A stretch of 64,000 bases of DNA, from NCBI GenBank assembly GCA_964537685.1, contig CAZICM010000013.1, positions 62,001 through 126,000 of the forward strand, read 5' to 3'. The notes under the pieces are model-generated. The model saw nothing but the letters and a program-made list of their open reading frames with translations, was not told where the DNA came from and made no database searches. The DNA is from CAZICM01 sp964537685. Its GTDB lineage: Bacteria > Myxococcota_A > Polyangia > Polyangiales > Polyangiaceae. Within the stretch, counting starts at the first letter, position 1, and each line of letters starts with the position of its first letter. Made by a program: the position numbers and the translations under genes. Of this stretch, positions 16,790 through 26,266 are shown piece by piece.

Positions 16790-17677
16790 TCAGCCCTCCC
16801 AATCCGACACCCTCGCTTCAATTTCATCCGCCAGCTTCACCCGTTGCTCTGCATTCAAGATAGGCAGCGCCGTCTCCACGAAATGCAGCATCCGCCCTCC
16901 GCCATGATGCATCATCCCCTGCATCGGACCCTTAAAATCAAAGGCTTTCGCATCAAACGAATCCGAGGCAAAAGCCTCCGCAAAAGCCTTCATCTTCTCT
17001 CGCCCCTCCTCAAACTTCTCGCGCATCCCTTCCCGCCCCTCATGATGCTTCTCAAACGAAGCCTTCATCGCATCGCGAATCTGCTCCCGCTGCTCCTCCG
17101 TAATCCCAATCCGCTCGGCCATCTCCTTCATCTTTCCAAAATGACCGCCCGGCCCCTTCATCTCGCCGGGACCATGATGCTTCCCATGATGTCCCCGATG
17201 CTCCTTCATTTTATCGAGCAACTCCTGACGCTGCTCTGGGCTTAACGTCGCATGCAGCTTATTGGCGGCCTCCTGCATCGCGGGCACCATCGTCTCCATC
17301 GCCTTCGCAATCGAATCCCGATGCGCCTCGAGCGCCGCCTTATCCACCTTCCCCGCGCGCACCTGCTTCGAAAGCTCCTTCGCCCCCTCCGCCCTCGCCT
17401 TCCGAATGGGCTCGGCCTTCTGCTCCAGCTCAGCGAACAGCGCATCCACCGTCTTCTGCTGATCGGCCCGAAGCTCCATCTCCGACAGCACCTTGGCGAA
17501 GCGCCCGAGCGGCCCCCTTACTTCCTTGTGCTCCGCGGCCTTCTCCTGCACCGCCTGCTCCGCCGCCTGAGGCTCCTCCGGCTCCCCCACCGCCGTACCG
17601 CATCCCGCGGCACCGAGCGCAGCCCCGAGCACAAGAGCGATCGACAAAGACTTTAGGGTTTTCGAAATCGTCAACAT
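16790..17677 (-). CDS. Spy/CpxP-like periplasmic lipoprotein (LTxxQ motifs)
   Basis: The lipoprotein signal ends GAALGAAGC. The mature part is almost wholly helical and Glu/Lys/Met-rich. It has three LTxxQ-type repeats (ATLSPEQRQELLDKM, GITEEQREQIRDAM and ILNAEQRVKLADEI) and a His-rich loop (HRGHHGKHHGPG) that could bind metal. Spy/CpxP proteins act as periplasmic chaperones or metal/envelope-stress sensors; by analogy this protein may buffer misfolded proteins or metals such as Zn or Cu. AAAGGAGAAGCTC directly precedes the ATG, so the start is firm. Confidence 0.82.
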   Translation of the reverse strand: MLTISKTLKSLSIALVLGAALGAAGCGTAVGEPEEPQAAEQAVQEKAAEHKEVRGPLGRFAKVLSEMELRADQQKTVDALFAELEQKAEPIRKARAEGAKELSKQVRAGKVDKAALEAHRDSIAKAMETMVPAMQEAANKLHATLSPEQRQELLDKMKEHRGHHGKHHGPGEMKGPGGHFGKMKEMAERIGITEEQREQIRDAMKASFEKHHEGREGMREKFEEGREKMKAFAEAFASDSFDAKAFDFKGPMQGMMHHGGGRMLHFVETALPILNAEQRVKLADEIEARVSDWEG

Positions 17678-17875
17678 GAGCTTCTCCTTTATGCGTTCTT
17701 CCGAGCCGCCGTTTTGGCCTGCTCACTGGATATAACCCCTAGACGCGCGTTTTGCTCCAAAGAATCACGCCATTCACACTTCTTTACAATCCCTTCACAC
17801 ACCACCTAAACAAAGCGGCCGCAGCGCTTAAAATCCCCTACAAAACGCATAAAAACTCGATTACGGTCCAAGGCC

Positions 17876-18694
17876 ATGGCCATCCCGCTCAACACACTTC
17901 TTGACACGCTTGAACGCATCGCCCCTCAAAACGAAGCCGAAGACTGGGATAACGTCGGCCTTCTCATCGAACCCATCCCGCGCGGCGAAGCTCAAACCAT
18001 CCGGCGCATCCTGTGCACCATCGATTTTGGAGAGGACATCCTCGCCGAAGCCCAGCAAAAACAGGCCGATCTCGTTCTCAGCTACCATCCGCCCATCTTC
18101 AGCGGCATCAAACGCCTCACCCGAAAAAGCACCACCGAACGGCTTATCATCGACACCCTGCGCGCATCGATCTTCGTCTACTCGCCGCACACAGCGCTCG
18201 ACGCAGCTCCGGGCGGCGTCAACGACTGGCTCGCGCAGGCCATCGGCGAAGGCCAACGCCTTCCCATCCAACCCTCCAAACACCCTGAACGCCCTCAATT
18301 TGGACTAGGCCGCCGCATTCAGCTCAGCGAACCCAGCCCCCTCCCCGTCTTCATCGACCGCATCAAAACCCATCTGGGCCTTCCCCATATCCGCGTCGCC
18401 GCATCGCCCGCCCACGCGCAGGGAGCCCTCATTCACAGCGCCGCCGTTTGCGCCGGAGCGGGCGGCGCCCTCTTTGCAAAAATGAGCGGCACCGATCTTT
18501 ATCTCACCGGAGAAATGCGGCACCACGATATCCGCGAAAAAATAGCCGCCGGAGCATCGGTTATTTTATGCGATCACACCAATACCGAACGGGGATTTTT
18601 ACCTGTATTGGCCAAACAACTGATTCAATTGACCGAAGGCCAGGCCGAGATCATCGTATCCGAACTCGACCGCGATCCTCTAACGATTACCTAG
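17876..18694 (+). CDS. NIF3-like dinuclear metal-centre protein
   Basis: The protein begins with the NIF3/YbgI signature (IAPQNEAEDWDNVGLLI). Metal ligands are visible in LVLSYHPPIFSG, YSPHTALDAAPGGVNDW and the C-terminal TGEMRHHDI and LCDHTNTERGFLPVLAKQL blocks. The family forms hexameric toroids with a two-metal site; it has been linked to GTP cyclohydrolase-like activity, but its cellular role is unsettled. The 272-residue length fits the short bacterial form without the inserted PII-like domain. ATG at 17876. Confidence 0.92.
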   Translation: MAIPLNTLLDTLERIAPQNEAEDWDNVGLLIEPIPRGEAQTIRRILCTIDFGEDILAEAQQKQADLVLSYHPPIFSGIKRLTRKSTTERLIIDTLRASIFVYSPHTALDAAPGGVNDWLAQAIGEGQRLPIQPSKHPERPQFGLGRRIQLSEPSPLPVFIDRIKTHLGLPHIRVAASPAHAQGALIHSAAVCAGAGGALFAKMSGTDLYLTGEMRHHDIREKIAAGASVILCDHTNTERGFLPVLAKQLIQLTEGQAEIIVSELDRDPLTIT

Positions 18695-18702
18695 AAATGC
18701 CC

Positions 18703-19593
18703 TTAAGCCTGAGAAGACCGCTCTTCGGCCACCCAGGTCTCCCGCTTCAGCAGCGCATCCAGCACACCCATCTTCGCCCCGAACTGCTTCACCACCAAAA
18801 TAGGCACAGGCGTTTCCACAATCGTCTCGGCCGCCACACTCCCCAATAAAAGCGCCGCCGCCGGCGTCCTCCCCCGCGTCCCCATCACAATTAAATCCGC
18901 ATTCAATTCCGCTCTTTTTCGCACAATCGCCTGAGCAGGCTTTGCACTCACTTCAAATGAAGAGCCTATCCGAACCCCATAGGAATCAATACGAAGCATA
19001 ATTTCTGCCATTCTTTCGTTTTCAACATCATGGGATTCTTTAGCATTTTCTTCATATTGAAAACCCGAGGCATCAAAATTCACATGAAACGCCGTTCCCT
19101 CGGCCTTCGCCGCCTTTGCGATCACCGCGGCATGCTCCAAAGCCAGCCCCGAATGATTCGAAAAGTCCACGGGAACCAGCACATGATGAACACCAATCCC
19201 AGCTCCCTCGGGCACCATCCACACCGGACAAGGCGCAACCATCGACAAGCGGCTCGAAAGCGATCGCCTTCCCGTCCTACCCTTGCGGTGCCCCAGCAAA
19301 ATCAGCTCGGTCTGATGATTCGCCGCATACTCCACAAGCTGATCCAGCACATTGCCCACGACAATGCGGTAGGTCACTTCCGGCCCATCGATTGGCCTTG
19401 TAAAGTGATATTCCACTTCATCCTGCATACGATTCAGCATGAAGTCTTCAATCTTCCCCTCATCCGGCACGACATGCACAAATTCGATCAGAGAAGGAGA
19501 AAGCAGCTTTGAAACCATGGCCGCATACGCCAAGAGCCCCACATCCGGCTGCGTTCTTGACAGCGCCACAACGATGCGATTGATCTTTTTCAT
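18703..19593 (-). CDS. Tandem universal stress protein (two Usp domains)
   Basis: Two UspA folds occur in series. The first starts at MKKINRIVVALSRT and ends at ELILLGHRKGRTGRRSLSSR with PCPVWMVPE; the second starts at HHVLVPVDFSNHSGLALEHA and has the ATP-binding LIVMGTRGRTPAAALLLGS and PVPILVV motifs. The second copy has the Gly-rich nucleotide-binding loop; the first is more degenerate. Start at 19593, with GGAGAG 8-9 bp upstream; an in-frame start 25 codons further out lacks support. The protein is cytoplasmic and probably induced by stress or energy limitation. Confidence 0.9.
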   Translation of the reverse strand: MKKINRIVVALSRTQPDVGLLAYAAMVSKLLSPSLIEFVHVVPDEGKIEDFMLNRMQDEVEYHFTRPIDGPEVTYRIVVGNVLDQLVEYAANHQTELILLGHRKGRTGRRSLSSRLSMVAPCPVWMVPEGAGIGVHHVLVPVDFSNHSGLALEHAAVIAKAAKAEGTAFHVNFDASGFQYEENAKESHDVENERMAEIMLRIDSYGVRIGSSFEVSAKPAQAIVRKRAELNADLIVMGTRGRTPAAALLLGSVAAETIVETPVPILVVKQFGAKMGVLDALLKRETWVAEERSSQA

Positions 19594-19698
19594 TGAAAAT
19601 CTCTCCGCTGCACCGCTCCATTCAGGATGGGCCGCACAAACGCCAACGCATATCCCCGGCAGCCTCAAATGACAATCGAATTCATCGCGCGCATTTAT

Positions 19699-20817
19699 TT
19701 AGGGACAAGAACCCGCCCACGGCAATCTAGCCAGCAAACTCCGATAGTCGTCGTGGCGCACGCCGCCCTTTTCATCGCCCTCCAGCTTAAAATAAAACGA
19801 GCGCGCAGCCGCAATACCCACTGCCGAATAGGTATCCACATCGCTCGGCTTATTCCCAAACGCCAATTCAGGAACAATGCCTGTATTGGCCTTCAATCCG
19901 GAAAGCTCCGCCGATTTAAAAGCCGCGGCCTCTTCGCCTCCATAGCCCGCGGTGCTCAGCGACGTGTGCAAAATCCCAGGAGGAAAACCCCGCATCGAAA
20001 GCCATTTTCTCGTCCGGGGCACCAGCCAAAATGGCCGCGCCGTTAAATAAAATATTAAATATCCCCGCTCCGCAAGCATTGTCAGCACATCCGCGGCCCC
20101 TGGATTCGCCGCCGCGTTATCGTCGGCCACCACATCCTTCACAATGGCATTTTCGCTCTCCGTCAGCGTTCCATCCACATCTGAAACCACGATTTTCGCA
20201 CCCGCTGGCAATATCTCGAGAATTAAATCCGTGCCCGATCCATCCCCGGCCACCCGCAAATGAACCCGGTGCCGTCCAACTCCAAGCGGACCGCCAGGCA
20301 ATTTGACCGTATTTAAATCCACAAATACCTGCCCGCCCTTATCCTCGACACCCAGCACCGTGGGATACCGGCCAGAACCGGCACTCGTCGCAAAGGTTCC
20401 CACCGATTCCCAAGCGGCCGAACACCCGCGCGAAAGCCAGATATCCACATCTTCGTCCGACAAATCTTTATCGGCGGCTCCATAGGCAAACTTCGCCAGC
20501 ACCCACGCCGGATCGCCCGGCTTTAAAAATAAATCGCGCCCTCGATGCCTCGGACTTCCCGCCTCCACAACCAAAGCCGTGCGCTTATGCCGGAAAGGTC
20601 TCTTCGTGAACCCTCCCGAAAAAGCCGCATCACAGGCCGGCCTCAGCGGACAAGCCACATGCGCGGGAGCCGCGGACGACAGCGCAGAAATACACGGCGC
20701 AGGCGCGGCTGGACCAGCGCTTGAAAGCCCAGGACTCGGCCCGCCCGAAGACGAAGCCGTCCGGCACCCCACCGAAACGATCACAACACCCGCGGCAAGA
20801 ACATAAAAGCTGCGCAC
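19699..20817 (-). CDS. Lipin/LNS2-like HAD phosphatase, predicted lipoprotein
   Basis: The lipobox VSVGC (Cys18) follows a short signal, so the protein is probably anchored in the envelope. Residues about 60-200 form a beta-rich domain. From about 208 comes an LNS2-type HAD domain: VVSDVDGTLTES (catalytic Asp213-Asp215), YLIFYLTARPFWLVPRTRKWL (motif II Thr) and ELAFGNKPSDVDTYSAVGI (motif III/IV). In eukaryotes lipins dephosphorylate phosphatidate and related LNS2 domains bind it. By inference this enzyme could act on phosphatidate or an exported phospholipid. The start codon is GTG with GGCGG close by. Confidence 0.82.
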   Translation of the reverse strand: MRSFYVLAAGVVIVSVGCRTASSSGGPSPGLSSAGPAAPAPCISALSSAAPAHVACPLRPACDAAFSGGFTKRPFRHKRTALVVEAGSPRHRGRDLFLKPGDPAWVLAKFAYGAADKDLSDEDVDIWLSRGCSAAWESVGTFATSAGSGRYPTVLGVEDKGGQVFVDLNTVKLPGGPLGVGRHRVHLRVAGDGSGTDLILEILPAGAKIVVSDVDGTLTESENAIVKDVVADDNAAANPGAADVLTMLAERGYLIFYLTARPFWLVPRTRKWLSMRGFPPGILHTSLSTAGYGGEEAAAFKSAELSGLKANTGIVPELAFGNKPSDVDTYSAVGIAAARSFYFKLEGDEKGGVRHDDYRSLLARLPWAGSCP

Positions 20818-20848
20818 CCGCCGAGCATGCCAGGAAACATTAAAAATA

Positions 20849-23200
20849 TCAACGGAATGGCTTCACATTCGCCCGTGCCCAAGCAAGCACACGGCGGCGC
20901 TCACGCCCTGACAACCCATACACATCGAAAATCAGCGCATCCAAGGCATCCTGCTCGGACTCCAAAATGCCCAAATTCCTCTTCGACAGCGCCAAACAAA
21001 ACATTTTACATTTCAATTGAATATGTTTTTCAATCGGCCTGGGCGCGGGAATAGAGCGCAGATGCCCAATCTTCACCTGAGGCATTCCCTGCCGCGCATC
21101 CCGGAACGCATGATAATGAAACCAGCGCAACAAGCTTGAATTCAGCAGCGAAAGCAGCACATACCAAGGCCACGCCCGATGTTCAAAACACGCCAGAAGC
21201 GAATTGCGGAAGGCATGGCCATCGTTTTTCGCCGCAATGGGATAACGCGCCGTCTGGCGCACCACAATCGGCACATTCCTATATTCAGACGCCGGACGCA
21301 TTTTCGTTCCCAGCGCCTTGCGGTTTACAAATAACCTCGGTTTCCCCAGGAAAAACGCCGAAACATCGGCCCCTTCCCGGATAGGCGCGTGAAAAGGCGC
21401 ACCCGCTTCATCCATTTCAATCAAATATTTTCTCAATTCAGGCGTCGTCTGAAACCCGCGCTCTCCAAAAATCTCCGCGGGCAGCGGACTCATCGCCGAC
21501 AGCCGCTCGAGCAAGGCCAAATCTTCCGTCGACACATCGTTGCGATCGAGCGGCCAAATATCGCCCGGCGTTCGCATAAAGCCTTTTGTTTTGCGGTCTT
21601 TGCGCGCCTGCTTTGGTTGAACGAAGAGCCCGCGGCGCACCGACACAAGCGCCATGCACGGCTGAAACACACCTTCAAAAGCACCGTCCCCAAAATCGGT
21701 CAAAGGCTCAACAATATCGCACAGCGCATCGTGAGCTCTTCTCACCGGCTCATAACCTTTTAAATCGGCGACCGACGTAGGCAGCACCAAACCCAGGCGC
21801 CCGCCCTCCACCAGAAGCGCCGCCGCCACATACACAAACGCTCCATGCGTCGTCCGATACCCTCCAAATGCCGGATTCTCCGCGCATAAAAAGGCATGCA
21901 GCGAAGACTCCATACGCTGAACAGCCCTGCCCGCATGCGCAATCCAGGGAGGATTGCCGATTACCACATCAAAACCATTTCGCTTATCCGAGAAAATGAG
22001 CGGAAATAAATCGCTCCATCCAAAAGGCTGCCCGGAAAAATCAATTGTTTTCTTTATCGTTTTCTTTATTGCTTTTTGCGGGCGGGCCGCTGCCCTCTTT
22101 GGGCTCCGCGCGGGAACTTTTCCAAGCAATGAGTTTGCCACACGAATGTGTTTGAATACCTTCGTATTGGGAAATCCCAAACGGACTGTTTCCATCCACA
22201 AAGCCATGCGGCAGAGCTCCACGGCCATTGGATTGATATCCACACCGTAAATACAGCGGCCCGCGACATCCGAAAACGCTTGAGCCTTCATGGCGCGGGA
22301 AGGCTTCTTGGGCGCCGCCCTCGCGCCCGCGAGCTCCACAGCGATACGGCGGGCCGCCTCCGACAGAAAAAACCCGGATCCGCACGAAGGATCGCACACC
22401 CGCAATTGCAACAAAGCCCGCTCCGCACCGGGCGCTCGCATGGCCTTCTCAAGCTGCGGCGAAAGCGCCTCATCCAGCACCCGCGCAATCACCTCGGGCG
22501 GCGTGTAATAACTCCCCGTTCCCCTCCGCTCATGCTCGCCCAAAGAGCGCACATCGAAGCGAAGATTCATTAAATCGTCGAGATCGATGGAAGGATGCAA
22601 TTCGAGCAGGCATTCATAGGCTTCAGCCAGCTCATCCAAGCGGATATTTAAAATATTCAGATAGCGCGGCCCGGCTTTACCCTTCTCCCAAAACAAATAC
22701 CGGAACACACAAAACAGCGTTTCATTCGGAAGCGAGCACGAAAACAAAAGCCTATCGTCGACGGCCTCTTCAAAAAGAGCACCCAGCGCGGCAATGCCCA
22801 ATTTGTCCGACCCTTGCCGGCACAATTGCATTGCATCACAAAAAGACTGCCAAATATTTTTTTGAGATTGAACCTTTATAATTCCGCCCAGCCGTATAAA
22901 TCGAAAAATACCTTTATCTCTAGCGTAACGCGCGCGCAAAAGCCGGGGAGTGTCCGCATTGAACAGACCGCCGGAACACTCGATGATTGCCATGAAAACA
23001 ATACGATAGACAAGACAGAGCAATTTCTTATAAAAAGCCGGCCCGCTCAGCCGCCGGTATTTGAGCGCCCTGCGCAGCGCTTCATTGGATGGATGGCGCA
23101 GAAAGCCTCCCGCAAGCGCAAAGACCGACATTTCAAGGCGCACGCGAAGCTCGGTGGACTGCTCGGCGAAGGCGGGAAGCGCGGCCGTTTTAGAGGGCAC
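20849..23200 (-). CDS. Eco57I-like N6-adenine DNA methyltransferase
   Basis: The 783-residue protein has the gamma-class adenine methylase order: a YYTPPEVI motif, then SAM motif I VCDPSCGSGFF (residues about 268-278), IYGVDINPMAVELCRMALW, and catalytic NPPW (residues 416-419) in FDVVIGNPPWIAHAG. The C-terminal part (RLFVNRKALGTKMRPA and HRAWPWYVLLSLLNSSLLRW) resembles the TaqI/Eco57I target-recognition region. I see no PD-(D/E)XK or other nuclease motif in the N-terminal 220 residues, and no restriction gene nearby, so it may be a solitary methylase or a type IIG enzyme with a degenerate nuclease. The start is GTG, six bases after GAGGG. Confidence 0.88.
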   Translation of the reverse strand: MPSKTAALPAFAEQSTELRVRLEMSVFALAGGFLRHPSNEALRRALKYRRLSGPAFYKKLLCLVYRIVFMAIIECSGGLFNADTPRLLRARYARDKGIFRFIRLGGIIKVQSQKNIWQSFCDAMQLCRQGSDKLGIAALGALFEEAVDDRLLFSCSLPNETLFCVFRYLFWEKGKAGPRYLNILNIRLDELAEAYECLLELHPSIDLDDLMNLRFDVRSLGEHERRGTGSYYTPPEVIARVLDEALSPQLEKAMRAPGAERALLQLRVCDPSCGSGFFLSEAARRIAVELAGARAAPKKPSRAMKAQAFSDVAGRCIYGVDINPMAVELCRMALWMETVRLGFPNTKVFKHIRVANSLLGKVPARSPKRAAARPQKAIKKTIKKTIDFSGQPFGWSDLFPLIFSDKRNGFDVVIGNPPWIAHAGRAVQRMESSLHAFLCAENPAFGGYRTTHGAFVYVAAALLVEGGRLGLVLPTSVADLKGYEPVRRAHDALCDIVEPLTDFGDGAFEGVFQPCMALVSVRRGLFVQPKQARKDRKTKGFMRTPGDIWPLDRNDVSTEDLALLERLSAMSPLPAEIFGERGFQTTPELRKYLIEMDEAGAPFHAPIREGADVSAFFLGKPRLFVNRKALGTKMRPASEYRNVPIVVRQTARYPIAAKNDGHAFRNSLLACFEHRAWPWYVLLSLLNSSLLRWFHYHAFRDARQGMPQVKIGHLRSIPAPRPIEKHIQLKCKMFCLALSKRNLGILESEQDALDALIFDVYGLSGRERRRVLAWARANVKPFR

Positions 23201-23259
23201 GCGGCCCTCGTAGCCGTGTTGATTGAAAGGCGCAAGAATGAAGTGAAATCGTTATCGCT

Positions 23260-23655
23260 TCAGGGAACGAGGCCGCCCATTCCTTCTTTTTCGAGCGAGT
23301 CGGAAAGCGCGCAGCCGCCCAATCCAGATTTCTTGGCTTCATCGCGGAGCGCAACCGCTTGTTCTTCCGCTGTTTTCACGGCCAATAGCGTCCTAAAATA
23401 AATGCCATCCGGATTATCAATGCGGCCGGAGAGCCAATCCGACCGTTTTTGCCCTGCATTCATTGGGTCTTCCCCGGCATCGATACTTCCGAGTTTATCC
23501 ACATCGCACATGAGCGCGATGGCCTGGGCATAACTCTGTTTGCCCTCGGCATTTTCAGGCGATTTGGCCTCGGGAGCGGAAGCCTGACATCCGGCCGCCG
23601 TTAAAGCGGCGAACCCCAGCATCAGCCCCAATTTCAGTGCAGCTCGTTTTTTCAT
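23260..23655 (-). CDS. Small predicted lipoprotein
   Basis: MKKRAALKLGLMLGFAAL with lipobox TAAGC gives a clear lipoprotein signal. The mature domain of about 100 residues carries two cysteines (in ALMCDVDKL and GGCALSD) and a central helix, resembling small lipoproteins repeatedly found in Myxococcota; no function is known. The ATG at 23655 is chosen over a TTG three codons upstream. It lies between the methylase gene and the fumarase gene, which is divergent. Confidence 0.75.
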   Translation of the reverse strand: MKKRAALKLGLMLGFAALTAAGCQASAPEAKSPENAEGKQSYAQAIALMCDVDKLGSIDAGEDPMNAGQKRSDWLSGRIDNPDGIYFRTLLAVKTAEEQAVALRDEAKKSGLGGCALSDSLEKEGMGGLVP

Positions 23656-23734
23656 GGCGAACAAAACACACGGGCGGTGAAAGGCTTGGGTCAGGATGCT
23701 TGACCGCCAGAAAAGGCCGCGATAATCGGCGCCA

Positions 23735-25384
23735 ATGAGCGAATTTCAATTTCAGGACATGCTGCCCACCGGCAAGGACGAAACGCCTTACCGCAAACTC
23801 AGCTCGGACTATGTTTCAACCTTCGAAGCTGCGGGAAAAACATTTTTAAAGGTCGAGCCCGAAGCGCTGAGGCTTTTAACCCGCGAGGCCATGCGCGACA
23901 TTGCGCATCTATTGAGGCCGGGACATCTGGCGCAGGTACGCGCTATTTTGGACGACAAAGAAGCCTCGCCCAACGATCGCTTTGTGGCGATGGAGCTTCT
24001 TAAAAACGCCTGCATTGCGGCGGGCTATGTATTGCCCTCCTGCCAGGACACCGGAACCGCCATTATCGTGGGCAAAAAAGGGCAATATGTGTTTACGGGC
24101 GGAGGCGATGAAGAGGCCATCGCGCACGGTGTGTACGACACCTATGTGACGACGAATCTGCGCTATTCGCAGCTCGCGCCGCTCGATATGTACAAGGAAG
24201 TCAATACCAACAACAACCTGCCCGCGCAGATTGAAATATACGCCACCGATGGGGATGCCTATAAATTCTTATTTATTGCAAAAGGAGGCGGCTCGGCCAA
24301 TAAAAGCTATTTGTACCAAGAAACCAAAGCCCTTTTAAATCCAGCCAGTTTGCTCGCTTTTGCGGAGGCGAAAATCCGCACCCTGGGCACGGCCGCATGC
24401 CCGCCATATCACCTATCCGTTGTCATTGGCGGCACATCCGCTGAATACACGCTCAAAGTCGCCAAGCTGGCATCGGCGCGCTATTTGGACACCCTGCCCC
24501 AAAATGGAAATACCTTGGGAAGAGGCTTTCGCGATATAGAAATGGAGCAAAAAATACTAGAGATTGCCCAGCGGACAGGAATTGGCGCCCAATTCGGTGG
24601 TAAATATTTCTGTCACGATGTGCGGGTGATCCGCCTTCCCCGCCACGGTGCATCTTGTCCCGTTGGCATTGCGGTTTCCTGTTCGGCCGATCGCCAAGCG
24701 CTGGGCAAAATTACGGCCGATGGCGTGTTTTTGGAGCAGCTCGAAACCGATCCGGCCAAGTATTTACCCGAGCCCACGGAAGCCGATATTCCGGCCAGCC
24801 AAGCCGTGCATATCGATCTCAACCGGCCCATGAGTGAAATTAGGGCTGAATTGTCTAAATATCCGATCAAAACAAGATTAAGCCTCAACGGCCCGATGGT
24901 TGTGGCGCGGGATATTGCGCACGCGAAAATCAAAGAATTGCTCGATCGGGGAGAAGCCATGCCTCAATACATGCGCGATCGCATGGTGTACTACGCGGGC
25001 CCCGCGAAAACCCCTGAAGGCTATGCATCGGGCTCGTTTGGGCCTACAACCGCCGGCCGCATGGATGCCTATGTCGATTTATTTCAATCGAAAGGAGGCA
25101 GCTATGTGATGCTGGCCAAAGGCAACCGATCCAAAGCCGTCACCGAAGCCTGCAAAAAGCACGGTGGATTTTATTTAGGCTCTATCGGCGGCCCCGCCGC
25201 GCGCCTCGCAAAGGATTGCATTACCAAGGTCGAAGTGCTCGAATACCCGGAATTGGGCATGGAAGCCATTTGGAAAATCGAAGTTGTTGACTTCCCCGCC
25301 TTTATTGTTGTCGATGATAAGGGCAACGATTTCTTTGCCGATATCGATAAGCCCACGGCCAAGCACCTCGACGTGCTCAAATAA
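23735..25384 (+). CDS. fumA: Class I (iron-sulfur) fumarate hydratase
   Basis: This enzyme interconverts fumarate and malate in the TCA cycle. At 549 residues it matches E. coli FumA/FumB in length and covers both the N-terminal and the C-terminal (TtdB-like) domains in one chain. Cys103 in LPSCQDTGTAIIVGKKG, the cysteine in GTAACPPYH and that in RHGASCPVGIAVSCSADR are the expected 4Fe-4S ligands. The C-terminal domain contains LSLNGPMVVARDIAHAKI, YAGPAKTPEGYASGSFGPTT and GGSYVMLAKGNRSKAV. The cluster makes it oxygen-sensitive. The gasdermin operon begins about 80 bp downstream but is unlikely to be functionally tied to it. Confidence 0.94.
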   Translation: MSEFQFQDMLPTGKDETPYRKLSSDYVSTFEAAGKTFLKVEPEALRLLTREAMRDIAHLLRPGHLAQVRAILDDKEASPNDRFVAMELLKNACIAAGYVLPSCQDTGTAIIVGKKGQYVFTGGGDEEAIAHGVYDTYVTTNLRYSQLAPLDMYKEVNTNNNLPAQIEIYATDGDAYKFLFIAKGGGSANKSYLYQETKALLNPASLLAFAEAKIRTLGTAACPPYHLSVVIGGTSAEYTLKVAKLASARYLDTLPQNGNTLGRGFRDIEMEQKILEIAQRTGIGAQFGGKYFCHDVRVIRLPRHGASCPVGIAVSCSADRQALGKITADGVFLEQLETDPAKYLPEPTEADIPASQAVHIDLNRPMSEIRAELSKYPIKTRLSLNGPMVVARDIAHAKIKELLDRGEAMPQYMRDRMVYYAGPAKTPEGYASGSFGPTTAGRMDAYVDLFQSKGGSYVMLAKGNRSKAVTEACKKHGGFYLGSIGGPAARLAKDCITKVEVLEYPELGMEAIWKIEVVDFPAFIVVDDKGNDFFADIDKPTAKHLDVLK

Positions 25385-25451
25385 AATCAATCGTAGAAAT
25401 ACTCATTCCCGGTGACAGGCGCCCTCCGAATCGCATAAGATGCCGGCCTTC

Positions 25452-25457
25452 AAGGAG
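25452..25457 (+). promoter_or_regulatory. Ribosome binding site setting the gasdermin start
   Basis: AAGGAG lies nine bases before the ATG at 25467. It makes that ATG, rather than the in-frame ATG at 25440, the true start, and so places a cysteine at residue 4 of the gasdermin, where the family is lipid-modified. Confidence 0.8.
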
Positions 25458-25466
25458 CGAGGCAAT

Positions 25467-26261
25467 ATGGGCATCTGCACCGACAAATCCACAACCTATC
25501 TCAAACAGCACGGCTACAACGTCGTCAGGCTTCCGCGCGAAGGCATCCGGCCTTTAGATTTAATCGGCCGCCAAAGGGATGCCGTGAATTATCTCGGGCG
25601 TCTCGACAAGCTTCTGACCCATCCCTCGCACGCTCTGCCTTCGATTAAAAGCAACGCCGAGAGCGCCGAAATTCACGGTCAAACATCGAGCAAATTGCCT
25701 TTGGCCATCGGATTGAACGTATTGGACTCCATTCTGTCCGCATTGGGAGCGGGCGCGGGCATAACAGCCAATTACAAAGGCGCGAAGACGCTTCAATTTG
25801 GATTTGGCAAGCCTTTGGTGGATACGGTGGCCCAACTCGATATTGGCCAATACTTAAAGAATGGCGAAATCGACGACGATAATTTAATCCTCAAAGAATA
25901 CGTGCTCGGCAACGGCGATTTATTTATTATCACCGAGACCATCAAGACCAATAAATTCACCGTTAGCGCCGAAGCATCGGGCGGAGGGGAATTTAAATTG
26001 GATGTGCCAGCCATTCAGCAATTGCTCAGCGCGGGCGTACAGGTGAGCGTGGACGCGAACAGCGCGGGCACCGTTAGCTATGAAGGGCCAAAGCTATTGG
26101 TCTTTGGATTTAAATGCGTTCAAATGGGCTGGACCGACGAAGGGATGCGCCTTGTCAATGTAAAGCCCGGGTCCGTTGCGATGGCGGCGGGCGATGAGGG
26201 CGCGCCGGAGATGCGGCCTTCTATCCTCGATCCCAATGGATTGCTGGACATGGAGTTCTGA
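25467..26261 (+). CDS. Bacterial gasdermin (bGSDM), pore-forming cell-death effector
   Basis: The 264-residue protein fits bacterial gasdermins throughout. The N-terminus MGICTDKSTTYLKQHGYNVV has a cysteine at position 4, the site that is palmitoylated in characterised bGSDMs, and is followed by RLPREGIRPLDLIGRQ. The body has the family phrases ALPSIKSNAESAEIHGQ, KLPLAIGLNVLDSILSALG, NYKGAKTLQFGF, ITETIKTNKFTVSAEASGG, LDVPAIQQLL and YEGPKLLVFGFK. The last 20-30 residues after KPGSVAMAAGDEG would be the flexible linker and inhibitory tail that a protease removes, allowing membrane pores and death of infected cells. The protease gene follows 5 bp later. Cleavage site not determinable from sequence. 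Confidence 0.93.
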   Translation: MGICTDKSTTYLKQHGYNVVRLPREGIRPLDLIGRQRDAVNYLGRLDKLLTHPSHALPSIKSNAESAEIHGQTSSKLPLAIGLNVLDSILSALGAGAGITANYKGAKTLQFGFGKPLVDTVAQLDIGQYLKNGEIDDDNLILKEYVLGNGDLFIITETIKTNKFTVSAEASGGGEFKLDVPAIQQLLSAGVQVSVDANSAGTVSYEGPKLLVFGFKCVQMGWTDEGMRLVNVKPGSVAMAAGDEGAPEMRPSILDPNGLLDMEF

Positions 26262-26266
26262 CCGTT

